A DNA stretch of 64,000 nucleotides. Origin: SLHU01 sp009929975. GTDB taxonomy: Bacteria > Bacillota > Clostridia > Saccharofermentanales > UBA5734. The notes beneath the pieces are model-generated. The model was not told the origin of the DNA. It worked only from the letters and a program-made list of their open reading frames with translations, and ran no database searches. This document shows, one piece after another, positions 15,857-22,919 of the stretch. The translations under genes and the position numbers were made by a program. The DNA lies in assembly GCA_040776905.1 (NCBI GenBank), contig JAXGZQ010000002.1, positions 186,001 through 250,000 of the forward strand. Direction: 5' to 3'. Position 1 is the first letter of the stretch, and each line of letters starts with the position of its first letter.

Positions 15857-16642
15857 ATGAACAAGGTCGTCTATTCTTGTTTAATTATCCTGTTGATCTT
15901 TTCAAGCGGTTGTCATCATGCATCAACCAATCCGTCCATGATCCCTGAGCATTCTGCCTCAACAGCAATGACAGACGTTGAAGATGATATCAATCTTGTC
16001 CTTCAAGAGTACAATCGTTTACTGCAACCGATTTTGGACTATTCGGTTTTTCATCAGATCAATCAATTCTCTGGTCAGGTTGTTCTATGGGCATCAGCAG
16101 AAAATAGAACTGATATCACTGTCATTCAAATGCTCTATCACGATCTGACACGTACACTCAATCCCATGATGCAGACGATGGAACTGAGTGGATATGGGTT
16201 CAAAGCAGATTGGGATCTCCTGACACAACAGGTTAATCATATGCACAATCAGCTGGATCAAGTGATGGCTGCTGTCGAAGATGGTGATGTTGGACGGGCG
16301 GTATCACTGCAGAACGTGGACGGACAGACGGATTTGCTGAAGACCGCACTTGTGATTGAAGGGAAGATCAGCACGGCACGTGACCGGCTTCAGATCCCTG
16401 CTGCACCGTGTGATCAGGCAATCAGTGAGGAAGACGCCCTGTCAGTTGTCGCAAATTATGTTACCTTGCTGGATGGACAAAGCATACAGGATGGTGCTAT
16501 TCGAGAGATTGATGGTCGAGAATATTATCTTTTCACCATCAACAATGAATTTTCCGTTGACGATGCTTATTGTGTTGATGTCGCGACCGGCCAGTTGTAC
16601 CAGTGTGATGAAGCATTAATATTAACACCTGTGATCGAATAG
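15857..16642 (+). CDS. Predicted lipoprotein of unknown function
   Basis: 261 residues with a type II signal peptide (VYSCLIILLIFSSGC, lipidated Cys19). The mature N-terminal part is helical; the C-terminal 70 residues (ISEEDALSVVANYVTL to the end) look like a PepSY/YpeB-type fold with a DGREYYLF strand and a short CVDVATGQLYQC segment whose two Cys could form a disulfide. GGAG sits 8 bases before ATG 15857. It is followed at 104 bases by the sortase gene on the same strand, but a link is not shown. Base composition is more AT-rich than the genes before it. Confidence 0.7.
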   Translation: MNKVVYSCLIILLIFSSGCHHASTNPSMIPEHSASTAMTDVEDDINLVLQEYNRLLQPILDYSVFHQINQFSGQVVLWASAENRTDITVIQMLYHDLTRTLNPMMQTMELSGYGFKADWDLLTQQVNHMHNQLDQVMAAVEDGDVGRAVSLQNVDGQTDLLKTALVIEGKISTARDRLQIPAAPCDQAISEEDALSVVANYVTLLDGQSIQDGAIREIDGREYYLFTINNEFSVDDAYCVDVATGQLYQCDEALILTPVIE

Positions 16643-16746
16643 ACGCCACCGGTATGATATGATGATGAACAAACTGATAAATCCACAGTTGAACATAGGA
16701 CACAACCGATGATCAAATAGAGGTCAATCCTATTCGGGAGTCGCGA

Positions 16747-17541
16747 ATGAAGCGCAGAGCATCCAGTCAAACCCCAATCGATGTCAGACGAGTTGACGGT
16801 GACCACTACCGGCGGCGTTCGCGCGTCTATCATGAGAAGCGACGGCGGGCCCGCCTGATCAAGCAGCTCAGTCTGGCGGTGGTCCCGTTCGTTCTGGTTC
16901 TGGTCGGTCTGCTTCTGATCAGCATCGGCTTCTTTCGCTATGTCGAAAACGAATCGGTTCTCGCTCTTTTTCTGCTCAACCGCGACAGCGCGGCGCTGCA
17001 TGATTTCTCCGGCGATGCCTGGGGCGAAGTCACACCAACGGTTGAAGAAACGCTGCCGGAAATGGAGAGCCACACCATCTCAACCGAAGCCGAGAACAGT
17101 GGCGAACGGCTGAAAGTCCCGTTTTACTACATCGGCCAGCAGTTCGCCAGTCTGCGAATTCCGAGCATCGATGTTGATCTGCCAGTCTTCCAGGGCGATC
17201 GGGAACGCGAGTTCAGTCGCGGTGTCGGTCATTTTCCCGGGTCATTCTTTCCCGGGCAGAATGGCAACATTCTGCTGGCGGCCCATCGAACCGGCAACTT
17301 TCGCACCTTTGAATACATTGAAGCCGGTGACCCCGTCCACATGGAGACCACTTATGGAACCTTTGTCTACCAGGTGGATGAGATCCGCATCACCGATGGC
17401 GACGACATGAGCATCGCAGCCAACACATCGACCGAACGCTTGACGATGTATACCTGCTATCCTTTTGAGTACTTCGGCAATGCGCCACAGCGTTATGTTG
17501 TCATCTGCAGCCTGGTTGAAAGCGAGGTGAACGCAGGATGA
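16747..17541 (+). CDS. srtD: Class D sortase
   Basis: 264 residues. A very basic cytoplasmic N-terminus (RRRSRVYHEKRRRAR) precedes one membrane helix (about 43-63); the catalytic domain follows from about 125. The catalytic residues are visible as H180 (LAAHRTGNF), C237 (LTMYTCYPF) and R249 (APQRYVVIC); the TCYPF motif is typical of class D. It cleaves sorting signals and joins proteins to the cell wall or to each other. It overlaps the next gene by 4 bases and is followed by a small surface protein that may be its substrate. Confidence 0.92.
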   Translation: MKRRASSQTPIDVRRVDGDHYRRRSRVYHEKRRRARLIKQLSLAVVPFVLVLVGLLLISIGFFRYVENESVLALFLLNRDSAALHDFSGDAWGEVTPTVEETLPEMESHTISTEAENSGERLKVPFYYIGQQFASLRIPSIDVDLPVFQGDREREFSRGVGHFPGSFFPGQNGNILLAAHRTGNFRTFEYIEAGDPVHMETTYGTFVYQVDEIRITDGDDMSIAANTSTERLTMYTCYPFEYFGNAPQRYVVICSLVESEVNAG

Positions 17542-18461
17542 AGCTGTTGAAAACGAGTCTGGCCATCGTTTTATGTCTTTTACTGCTGATCAGCAGTCTG
17601 CTGCTCCTCAGTTCATTGTTTCTGCGCAGCCTCGTCTTCAGTACGACGCTGTATGCCGATGTCATCTCTGCACCGGCCTATCAGTCGATGGTCTATCACG
17701 CGATCGTTGAGGATTTGGAAAAGCAGGGGCGGTATGTTGATATTCCGGCCGATGTGCTCGCTCAAGGCCTGGATCAATCGGTCATCTATGTCATGCAGCA
17801 GCAGCATATCGCGAACCTGGTTGATTTTCTCAATTTCCGGGCGGACTTTGAGACACTGGTGTATCCGGCTGATCACTTTCGCACGCCATTGCAGCAGTTT
17901 ATTGAGACTTACGCGGCTGAACACAACATCACGGTGACCGATGAGCAGCTGGACCTGCTCGACGCGGTCGCCGAGGATTCCTCCGCGATTGTCCAGCTGC
18001 ATACCACCCTGATTGATCTCTCTCAGATCAAGGACATCAGCGCCTTTCAGCGTGGACACCAGTTGATCGTCACGATCAGCCACCGCCTGTGGCTGGCATC
18101 GATTGTGTGGATCATCGCCCTGCTCGGCCTGATTGGGCTCAACTGGCGGCGCTGGCGCGTCTGGCTGAACCAGGTGATGGTGACGCTCTGGCTGTTCGGC
18201 AGCCTGCTGATGATTCCGATGATGGTGCTCGACAGCATCAAACTGCATCGCCGGCTGGCGTTGGAAACCTCGTATCTTCAATTCGCGGTCGGCCAGGCCA
18301 TTCATTCGATGATCCAGTTCTTCCTGCTCTGGGGAACTGCCCTTTTTGTCATCAGCAGTCTGACCTTGATTTTTCTATTTGTGACTCGGCCGGAAGCTGG
18401 CCGGAAGAAAACAAGTCATCACCACTTATCTCATCGGGTTCATTCATATACTGACGAGTGA
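17538..18461 (+). CDS. Membrane protein coupled to the class D sortase
   Basis: 307 residues: an N-terminal helix (about 5-33), an extracytoplasmic domain of roughly 150 residues, then three helices (about 187-205, 212-232 and 252-285) and a basic cytoplasmic tail ending with His-rich SHHHLSHR. ATG overlaps the sortase stop (ATGA), so it is translated with the sortase. No family is recognised with certainty. The position suggests an accessory factor for sortase assembly or substrate handling, which is inference. Confidence 0.75.
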   Translation: MKLLKTSLAIVLCLLLLISSLLLLSSLFLRSLVFSTTLYADVISAPAYQSMVYHAIVEDLEKQGRYVDIPADVLAQGLDQSVIYVMQQQHIANLVDFLNFRADFETLVYPADHFRTPLQQFIETYAAEHNITVTDEQLDLLDAVAEDSSAIVQLHTTLIDLSQIKDISAFQRGHQLIVTISHRLWLASIVWIIALLGLIGLNWRRWRVWLNQVMVTLWLFGSLLMIPMMVLDSIKLHRRLALETSYLQFAVGQAIHSMIQFFLLWGTALFVISSLTLIFLFVTRPEAGRKKTSHHHLSHRVHSYTDE

Positions 18462-18509
18462 AAAAAATGATATGAATGAACGAATTTGCTTAGTCAATGG
18501 CCTGAACCC

Positions 18510-18538
18510 TTGTATTGTGCCGATCATCATCATATAAT
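18510..18538 (+). promoter_or_regulatory. Promoter of the candidate sortase substrate
   Basis: TTGTAT (18510-18515), exactly 17 bases, then a perfect TATAAT (18533-18538), about 60 bases upstream of ATG 18601. It lets the small surface protein be expressed independently of the sortase pair. Confidence 0.75.
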
Positions 18539-18600
18539 TGATAAAAATAGACCGTTAACTCAGGCGCAGAGCCTGCAGCAAACAACCAGGGGGACCCATC

Positions 18601-19128
18601 ATGAAGAAGATCACCGCTGTTCTACTCATTGGCATACTGATGATCGCGTTTGGCGGCATCGTTTCAGCTTATACCGCTGATGATGTGTTTACTGCGCTCG
18701 AAGAGGCCAATGTACCGGAAGCCTACATTCTGCAGGCTGAAGCGTATTTTGAAGAAAATCCGATGACCGAAGAACAGGCCGGCGTGATCATGGGGCATAT
18801 AGATGCCGCTCTGGAGATTGCCGGTGGAAAAACTAAAGCCTCTGAACTGACCAGCGAGCAGCGTGCTGATATTTTCATGGAACTGGTTGAAGCCGGCCAG
18901 GTTCTCGATCTGGTGGTCACCTATGAGGGCAATACCAGTTATGAGACGGGTACCGTCTATGTCCGTGACCAGAATGACGATGTGATCTTCATGGTCACAG
19001 CCGAAGACGTGATCAAGCATACCGGTTTTGATTACACGATCGTTCTGATCGGTCTGGGTGTTCTGGTTCTCGCCGGTGCTGCCGCACTGCTGCTTCGCCG
19101 TCGCCAGAGCGTTGAAGACGCCGCTTAA
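18601..19128 (+). CDS. Small acidic surface protein, candidate sortase D substrate
   Basis: 175 residues. Signal peptide (MKKITAVLLIGILMIAFGGI, cleavage near 23), an acidic mature region, then a C-terminal arrangement like a sorting signal: IKHTG (138-142), hydrophobic span (146-165) and RRR (166-168). The pentapeptide departs from LPxTG at its first two positions but keeps T-G. The protein resembles small processed acidic surface proteins encoded beside class D sortases in Firmicutes. Ribosome site GGGGG lies 7-11 bases upstream. A strong terminator follows. Substrate status is inference from layout and gene order. Confidence 0.72.
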   Translation: MKKITAVLLIGILMIAFGGIVSAYTADDVFTALEEANVPEAYILQAEAYFEENPMTEEQAGVIMGHIDAALEIAGGKTKASELTSEQRADIFMELVEAGQVLDLVVTYEGNTSYETGTVYVRDQNDDVIFMVTAEDVIKHTGFDYTIVLIGLGVLVLAGAAALLLRRRQSVEDAA

Positions 19129-19153
19129 TCAAGATTTTAACTGATTATATTTG

Positions 19154-19185
19154 AAAGAACGCGATCGAGAGACCGCGTTCTTTTT
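19154..19185 (+). terminator. Rho-independent terminator after the surface protein gene
   Basis: A 10-bp stem (AAAGAACGCG/CGCGTTCTTT) with a 10-base loop, followed by further T. Confidence 0.9.
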
Positions 19186-19244
19186 GTGGGGCGAAAGACA
19201 GGGCAGTCTGTGATTGATTTTAACAAATATATAATTAGAATGGC

Positions 19245-19273
19245 TTGCGTTCCATTTCTCTTAACGGTACAAT
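19245..19273 (+). promoter_or_regulatory. Promoter of the MarR-like/loaP operon
   Basis: TTGCGT (19245-19250), 17 bases, TACAAT (19268-19273). The expected transcription start (about 19280) falls exactly at a perfect inverted repeat (19281-19301). Confidence 0.65.
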
Positions 19274-19280
19274 ATGGCAA

Positions 19281-19301
19281 GGTGTTCAGAAAATGAACAC
19301 C
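19281..19301. promoter_or_regulatory. Inverted repeat at the transcription start of the regulator operon
   Basis: GGTGTTCA (19281-19288) and TGAACACC (19294-19301) separated by GAAAA. As DNA it is a good operator for a dimeric winged-helix repressor; as RNA it would be a 5'-terminal hairpin. Its place directly after the -10 box favours autoregulation by the next gene. Confidence 0.55.
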
Positions 19302-19323
19302 ACAAAATTTGAGGTGTCATGTC

Positions 19324-19875
19324 ATGGAACACGATGAGCTGGTCTTAAGCCAGCTGTCAGAGAATCAACAGGTGTCACAGCGACAGTTGGCTCAGCAAAC
19401 CAATCTGTCACTCGGACAGCTTAACCTGATCCTACACCGGCTGGTCAGCCGCGGCTTGGTCAAGATTGAGAAAATCAGCTCACGCAGTCTGCGCTATGTT
19501 CTGACCCCTCAGGGCATTGCCCGCAACACCAAACGGACCTATAACTTCGTCCGCTCCGCTTATCAACAAATTATGAATCTGCAACAGCAGCTGATGGACG
19601 TGATCCAACTCGAAGAAAAGGCGGGTCGTCAGTTGTATTTGCCTCGTGCTGAAGATGAAGTTTACGAAACGCTTCAGCTTCTCATTCGTGAACATAGCTG
19701 GCAACAAATTGACCTGATTGATGATTTGGCCGTGTTGACGGGTCAGTCAAACGTGGTGATCATCATCTGGACAGAAGAACAGGAGCTGTTGTGCCAGCGG
19801 CATCAGCTGCCGTATTATCACATTCTGCGTCATTTGACCGTGGAACGTCCGGACGATCTGGAGGTTGACGCATGA
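19324..19875 (+). CDS. MarR-like winged-helix regulator of the polysaccharide locus
   Basis: 183 residues from ATG 19324 (AGGTG 7 bases upstream). Residues about 5-70 form a winged helix (VSQRQLAQQTNLSLGQLNLILHRLVSRGLVKIEK), similar to EPS-associated MarR-type proteins; the rest is a helical segment followed by an alpha/beta region (about 115-175) with a hydrophobic strand (NVVIIIWT). It overlaps loaP by 4 bases and shares its promoter. It probably senses a signal and controls entry into the island transcript; the ligand is unknown. Confidence 0.8.
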   Translation: MEHDELVLSQLSENQQVSQRQLAQQTNLSLGQLNLILHRLVSRGLVKIEKISSRSLRYVLTPQGIARNTKRTYNFVRSAYQQIMNLQQQLMDVIQLEEKAGRQLYLPRAEDEVYETLQLLIREHSWQQIDLIDDLAVLTGQSNVVIIIWTEEQELLCQRHQLPYYHILRHLTVERPDDLEVDA

Positions 19876-20441
19876 GTGTCGATGTAGCATCAACGATGCC
19901 GTGGTATGTCATTCAGACAGTGACCGGACAGGAACTTTCGATCTGCCAGCGGCTGAAAGCAGTTCTGGATCCAGACAGTTATGTTCGCTGTTTTGTTCCA
20001 ATGGTCGAGAAGGTTGAGCGACGGCAGGGACAATCCGATGTCTTGCGCAGCCCTCTTTATCCGGGTTATCTGATGGTGATCACCGATCAGGTGGATCGGA
20101 TCCGTCGGACACTATGGAAAGTCAGCAGTTTTAAACGACTTCTACGCAATGGGAGGGAAATCAAAGCGCTGGAAGCGGACGAATGTCAGCTGCTTAATCA
20201 TTTACTGAACGAGGACGCGATTATCGAACTGTCTATGGGTTTGATCGTCGGAGATCGAATTACGGTTACGGACGGCCCGATGCTCGCGCAGGAAGGCCGT
20301 ATACGCAAAGTCAATCGTCATAAACGGTATGCTCTGGTGGACCTGCCGATGATGGGGCAGGTAATTCAAGTTCGTTTGCCGCTGGAAATCGTCAGCCGTA
20401 CAAAAACAGATCCGTTGACAGCCGGTAACCTGGCCATCTGA
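19872..20441 (+). CDS. loaP: NusG-paralogue antiterminator, LoaP type
   Basis: 189 residues with a NusG N-terminal domain (WYVIQTVTGQELSICQRL, YPGYLMV) and a C-terminal KOW domain (MGLIVGDRITVTDGPM, EGRIRKVNRHKRYALV). LoaP-type paralogues bind RNA polymerase and promote read-through of internal terminators in long polysaccharide or antibiotic operons, usually after meeting an RNA hairpin in the operon leader. It sits immediately before the 17-kb capsule island, in operon with a MarR-like gene, which fits this job. ATG 19872 overlaps the previous stop. Confidence 0.85.
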   Translation: MSVDVASTMPWYVIQTVTGQELSICQRLKAVLDPDSYVRCFVPMVEKVERRQGQSDVLRSPLYPGYLMVITDQVDRIRRTLWKVSSFKRLLRNGREIKALEADECQLLNHLLNEDAIIELSMGLIVGDRITVTDGPMLAQEGRIRKVNRHKRYALVDLPMMGQVIQVRLPLEIVSRTKTDPLTAGNLAI

Positions 20442-20554
20442 TTAATCGTTGATCACTGTTGAATCGTCGCTCAGCGCGTTCGATTGTGATGGACCACATA
20501 CAAAACAGAAAGTCGATTCAATCGGCATGGCGAAGCTTACCCAAAAGAAAGGAC

Positions 20555-20571
20555 GCAATCTGAAAGATTGC
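20555..20571 (+). other. Leader hairpin upstream of the pseudopilin gene
   Basis: GCAATC (20555-20560), loop TGAAA, GATTGC (20566-20571). An AAAGGA ribosome site lies just before it (about 20548-20553) and ATG 20582 lies 10 bases after it; folding would bring the two to normal distance. It is also a candidate LoaP recognition hairpin. The rest of 20442-20581 includes a short palindrome CGATTCAATCG but no terminator. Confidence 0.4.
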
Positions 20572-20581
20572 ACTGCTCAAT

Positions 20582-20971
20582 ATGAAAGATAAATCTGGAT
20601 TTACTTTGGTTGAGCTTATTATTGTCCTTGTTATATTGGCCATTCTATCTGGAATCGGCTTACTAGCAATGAACAAAATATCCAGTCAAGCGTCAGAAGT
20701 TGTCTGCATCAGCAATCGTAAGATGTGTTATTCAACCTGGCAGATAACAAGAATTGAACAAACTTTGACGCTTGATACTTATTGTCAAGAGTATCAGCTA
20801 CAACAGACTGTGTGCCCTGAAGGAGGGACCGTTTCCGCCAGTGGTGACCTGTTGATTTGTAGTTTTCATAACAAGCCAAATTACGAACCGAGTGAGCCAG
20901 AAGAAGTGCCGTACTTACGTTCATGGGAAAAATCAATATGGCCAATTCATGAGAACAATTCATTTGATTGA
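20582..20971 (+). CDS. Type IV pilin-like (pseudopilin) protein
   Basis: 129 residues with a short basic leader and a type III prepilin signal: KSGFTLVELIIVLVILAIL, cleavage expected after Gly6 with Phe at mature position 1 and Glu at position 5, followed by a hydrophobic helix. The mature domain has Cys residues (CISNRKMC, TVCPEGG, LLICSF) that may form disulfides. No prepilin peptidase, ATPase or other pilus gene lies nearby. It is the first gene after loaP and the first of the AT-rich stretch. An accessory role in surface polysaccharide export, or a stranded gene, are both possible. Confidence 0.8.
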   Translation: MKDKSGFTLVELIIVLVILAILSGIGLLAMNKISSQASEVVCISNRKMCYSTWQITRIEQTLTLDTYCQEYQLQQTVCPEGGTVSASGDLLICSFHNKPNYEPSEPEEVPYLRSWEKSIWPIHENNSFD

Positions 20972-20983
20972 ATGAGAAGAACG

Positions 20984-21022
20984 ACGTGAGTATGGTGAAA
21001 GGACCAAAACCACAATATGTAG
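20984..21022 (+). repeat. Island-edge repeat, copy 1
   Basis: ACGTGAGTATGGTGAAAGGA followed by an AT-rich tail ending AATATGTAG. The first 20 bases are identical to the copy at 21208. Confidence 0.7.
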
Positions 21023-21054
21023 TGTAACACCAGATAAAAATGCACAATTCTATT

Positions 21055-21090
21055 CAATATATAGTATTTATCCTTTCCGCATACTAATGT
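21055..21090 (-). repeat. Island-edge repeat, inverted copy 2
   Basis: On the minus strand it reads TTAGTATGCGGAAAGGATAA then an AT-rich tail, matching the other copies at AGTATG and AAAGGATAAA and ending in TATATATTG. Confidence 0.6.
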
Positions 21091-21094
21091 TGAA

Positions 21095-21120
21095 GATGAG
21101 TATGAGGTAAGGATGAGTGA
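21095..21120 (+). repeat. Island-edge repeat, partial copy 3
   Basis: GATGAGTATGAGGTAAGGAT, sharing TGAGTATG and TAAGGAT with the full copies; it diverges afterwards. Confidence 0.45.
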
Positions 21121-21207
21121 AAAATGAAAAACACAAGATGTTGCAGAGGGGAAAAATGCTTCTGCTAGATCCTGCATAATTTCCAATAAATGGTAGCCGG
21201 GTTTTCG

Positions 21208-21243
21208 ACGTGAGTATGGTGAAAGGATAAACGCAATATATAG
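21208..21243 (+). repeat. Island-edge repeat, copy 4
   Basis: ACGTGAGTATGGTGAAAGGA, then TAAACGCAATATATAG. It is nearly the same as copy 1 and very close to the copy at the far end of the island (38191). Confidence 0.7.
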
Positions 21244-21365
21244 CATAAAAATGAGCTTGAAATACATTTTATATACAATATATAGATTTTTAACTGGAAT
21301 TACACATAAATTAGGAAAGTAGATGCTCCAAGCAGCACTCAATACATAGAGCAGGAGGAACTAAC

Positions 21366-21989
21366 ATGGTTTATTTAAAAATCAAAAGATTAATAGATAT
21401 CATACTTTCATCATTAGGACTTATTATATTATCTCCTGTTTTTTTAGTACTCATTATTGCAATCAAGGTTGACTCCCCTGGACCTGTTCTCTTTAAGCAG
21501 AAGAGAGTTGGGATCCATAAGAGTCATTTTCATATATTGAAGTTTAGAACGATGAGAATTGATACACCATCTGATATGCCAACTCATTTATTGGAGAATC
21601 CAGATCAGTGGATTACCAAGGTAGGTAAGTTCCTACGCAGAACATCTTTAGATGAGCTGCCACAGATTATCAATATCTTTAAAGGTGAGATGAGTATCAT
21701 CGGTCCAAGGCCAGCGCTCTGGAATCAGTATGATCTGATTGAAGAAAGAGATAAGTATAGTGCGAATGACGTGCCGGTTGGTCTTACTGGCTGGGCGCAG
21801 ATTAATGGTAGGGACGAGCTTGAGATTGATGTTAAGGCTAGACTTGATGGAGAGTATGCTGAGAAGATTGGACTTCTGATGGATGTCCGATGCTTCTTTG
21901 GTACTGTGATAAGCGTGCTGAGGACTGATGGTGTTGTTGAAGGTGGAACTGGGACGAAAAAAGCTGATAAAGAGTCAGTGAAACATTAG
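21366..21989 (+). CDS. Undecaprenyl-phosphate sugar-1-phosphate transferase (initiating transferase)
   Basis: 207 residues: one N-terminal hydrophobic segment (about 10-32, reentrant/transmembrane) and the bacterial sugar transferase domain with SPGPVLFKQKRVG, FKFRTM-like FHILKFRTMR, RRTSLDELPQIINIFKGEMSIIGPRP (in parts) and GLTGWAQINGRD. It starts the repeat unit by moving a sugar-1-phosphate from a UDP-sugar to undecaprenyl phosphate at the inner membrane face. Ribosome site AGGAGG is 7 bases before ATG. Given the next-door 4,6-dehydratases, the substrate may be a UDP-linked diacetamido or N-acetyl amino sugar, which is inference. Confidence 0.92.
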   Translation: MVYLKIKRLIDIILSSLGLIILSPVFLVLIIAIKVDSPGPVLFKQKRVGIHKSHFHILKFRTMRIDTPSDMPTHLLENPDQWITKVGKFLRRTSLDELPQIINIFKGEMSIIGPRPALWNQYDLIEERDKYSANDVPVGLTGWAQINGRDELEIDVKARLDGEYAEKIGLLMDVRCFFGTVISVLRTDGVVEGGTGTKKADKESVKH

Positions 21990-21999
21990 GGGTGAGTAG

Positions 22000-22896
22000 A
22001 TGTTATTAGTGACAGGGATTACAGGACATACAGGCAGATATTTTCTACAGGAACTTATTAATCATAAATATGAAGGGCCAATCCGCTGCATCGTTAGGGA
22101 GACATCTGACACGTCAATGTTAGATAACAGCGGATTAAATATTGAGAAGGTTTATGGAGATCTCAACAACAAGGAGTTCGTGAGAAAAGCTGTCAATGGA
22201 GTAGACAATATCATGCACATCTACAATATCCATCATTCACCGATGATTGTTGGAGCAGCTATTGAGAACAATGTAAAGCGAGCAATCTTAGTACATACAA
22301 CAGGAATATATTCTAATTTCAAATATGCTTCTCAAGGATATAAGGATGTGGAAAAGAAAGTCACAGAAATGACTTCAAAATCAAATTGTCCCACAAAAGT
22401 TACAATTCTAAGGCCAACGATGATTTATGGCGATCTGTGTGACAGCAATATGAGTAAGTTCATTAAGATGATAGATAAACTTAGAGTGATGCCCGTTATT
22501 AATGGCGGTAAGAGTTTAATACAGCCGGTTAACGCTAGAGACTTGGGGAAGGCATTCTATACAGTTCTCATGTCTCCTGAACAAACAGCTGGAAAAGCAT
22601 ATGACTTATCAGGTGAAAAGCCTCTACAGATTATAGAAGTTTTTAAGATGATAAGCGATAACCTCAATAAGAAAACAACATTTGTCAGTATTCCTTTAGG
22701 ATTTGGAGTGTTTATAGCAAGAGTAGCTAAGGTGCTTTCTTTAGGAAAAGTTGATTATGTAGAGAAAGTTCAAAGGATGGCTGAGGACAGAAGTTATTCT
22801 CATCAAGAAGCAAAGAATGATTTTAATTATAATCCGATGAGTTTTGAAGATGGTATACAAATTGAAGTTAAGAAGTATATCACAAGGTACAAATGA
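22000..22896 (+). CDS. Atypical SDR/NAD-dependent epimerase family protein
   Basis: 298 residues with an N-terminal nucleotide-binding glycine motif (TGITGHTG, residues 5-12), a Rossmann fold, and an NmrA-like plan (RPTMIYGD, then a C-terminal sugar-binding-like part). The canonical YxxxK pair is not clear: a Tyr-Lys pair GYKDVEKK has wrong spacing. It is 10 bases after the initiating transferase and likely modifies a nucleotide-activated sugar, for example by reducing or epimerising a 4-keto sugar made by the membrane 4,6-dehydratase. The exact reaction is not known. Confidence 0.7.
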   Translation: MLLVTGITGHTGRYFLQELINHKYEGPIRCIVRETSDTSMLDNSGLNIEKVYGDLNNKEFVRKAVNGVDNIMHIYNIHHSPMIVGAAIENNVKRAILVHTTGIYSNFKYASQGYKDVEKKVTEMTSKSNCPTKVTILRPTMIYGDLCDSNMSKFIKMIDKLRVMPVINGGKSLIQPVNARDLGKAFYTVLMSPEQTAGKAYDLSGEKPLQIIEVFKMISDNLNKKTTFVSIPLGFGVFIARVAKVLSLGKVDYVEKVQRMAEDRSYSHQEAKNDFNYNPMSFEDGIQIEVKKYITRYK

Positions 22897-22919
22897 TGCT
22901 TTATGATAGGAGTTATGAA

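Larger units (their letters stand above)
20972..21365. other. AT-rich intergenic stretch with repeats
   Basis: 394 bases without a convincing gene. It holds three full or near-full copies and one partial copy of a short repeat (listed separately), a possible promoter TTGAAA (21257-21262), 16 bases, TATATA (21279-21284), and the ribosome site AGGAGG (about 21353-21358) of the next gene. A minus-strand open frame (21342-20947) overlaps the repeats and is not accepted as a gene. Confidence 0.6.

Noticed and set aside
20947..21342. Minus-strand open frame of 131 codons over the repeat stretch
   Set aside because: It consists mostly of the repeat copies and AT-rich DNA, has no ribosome site, and its product is hydrophobic low-quality sequence. 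A decayed gene cannot be fully excluded.
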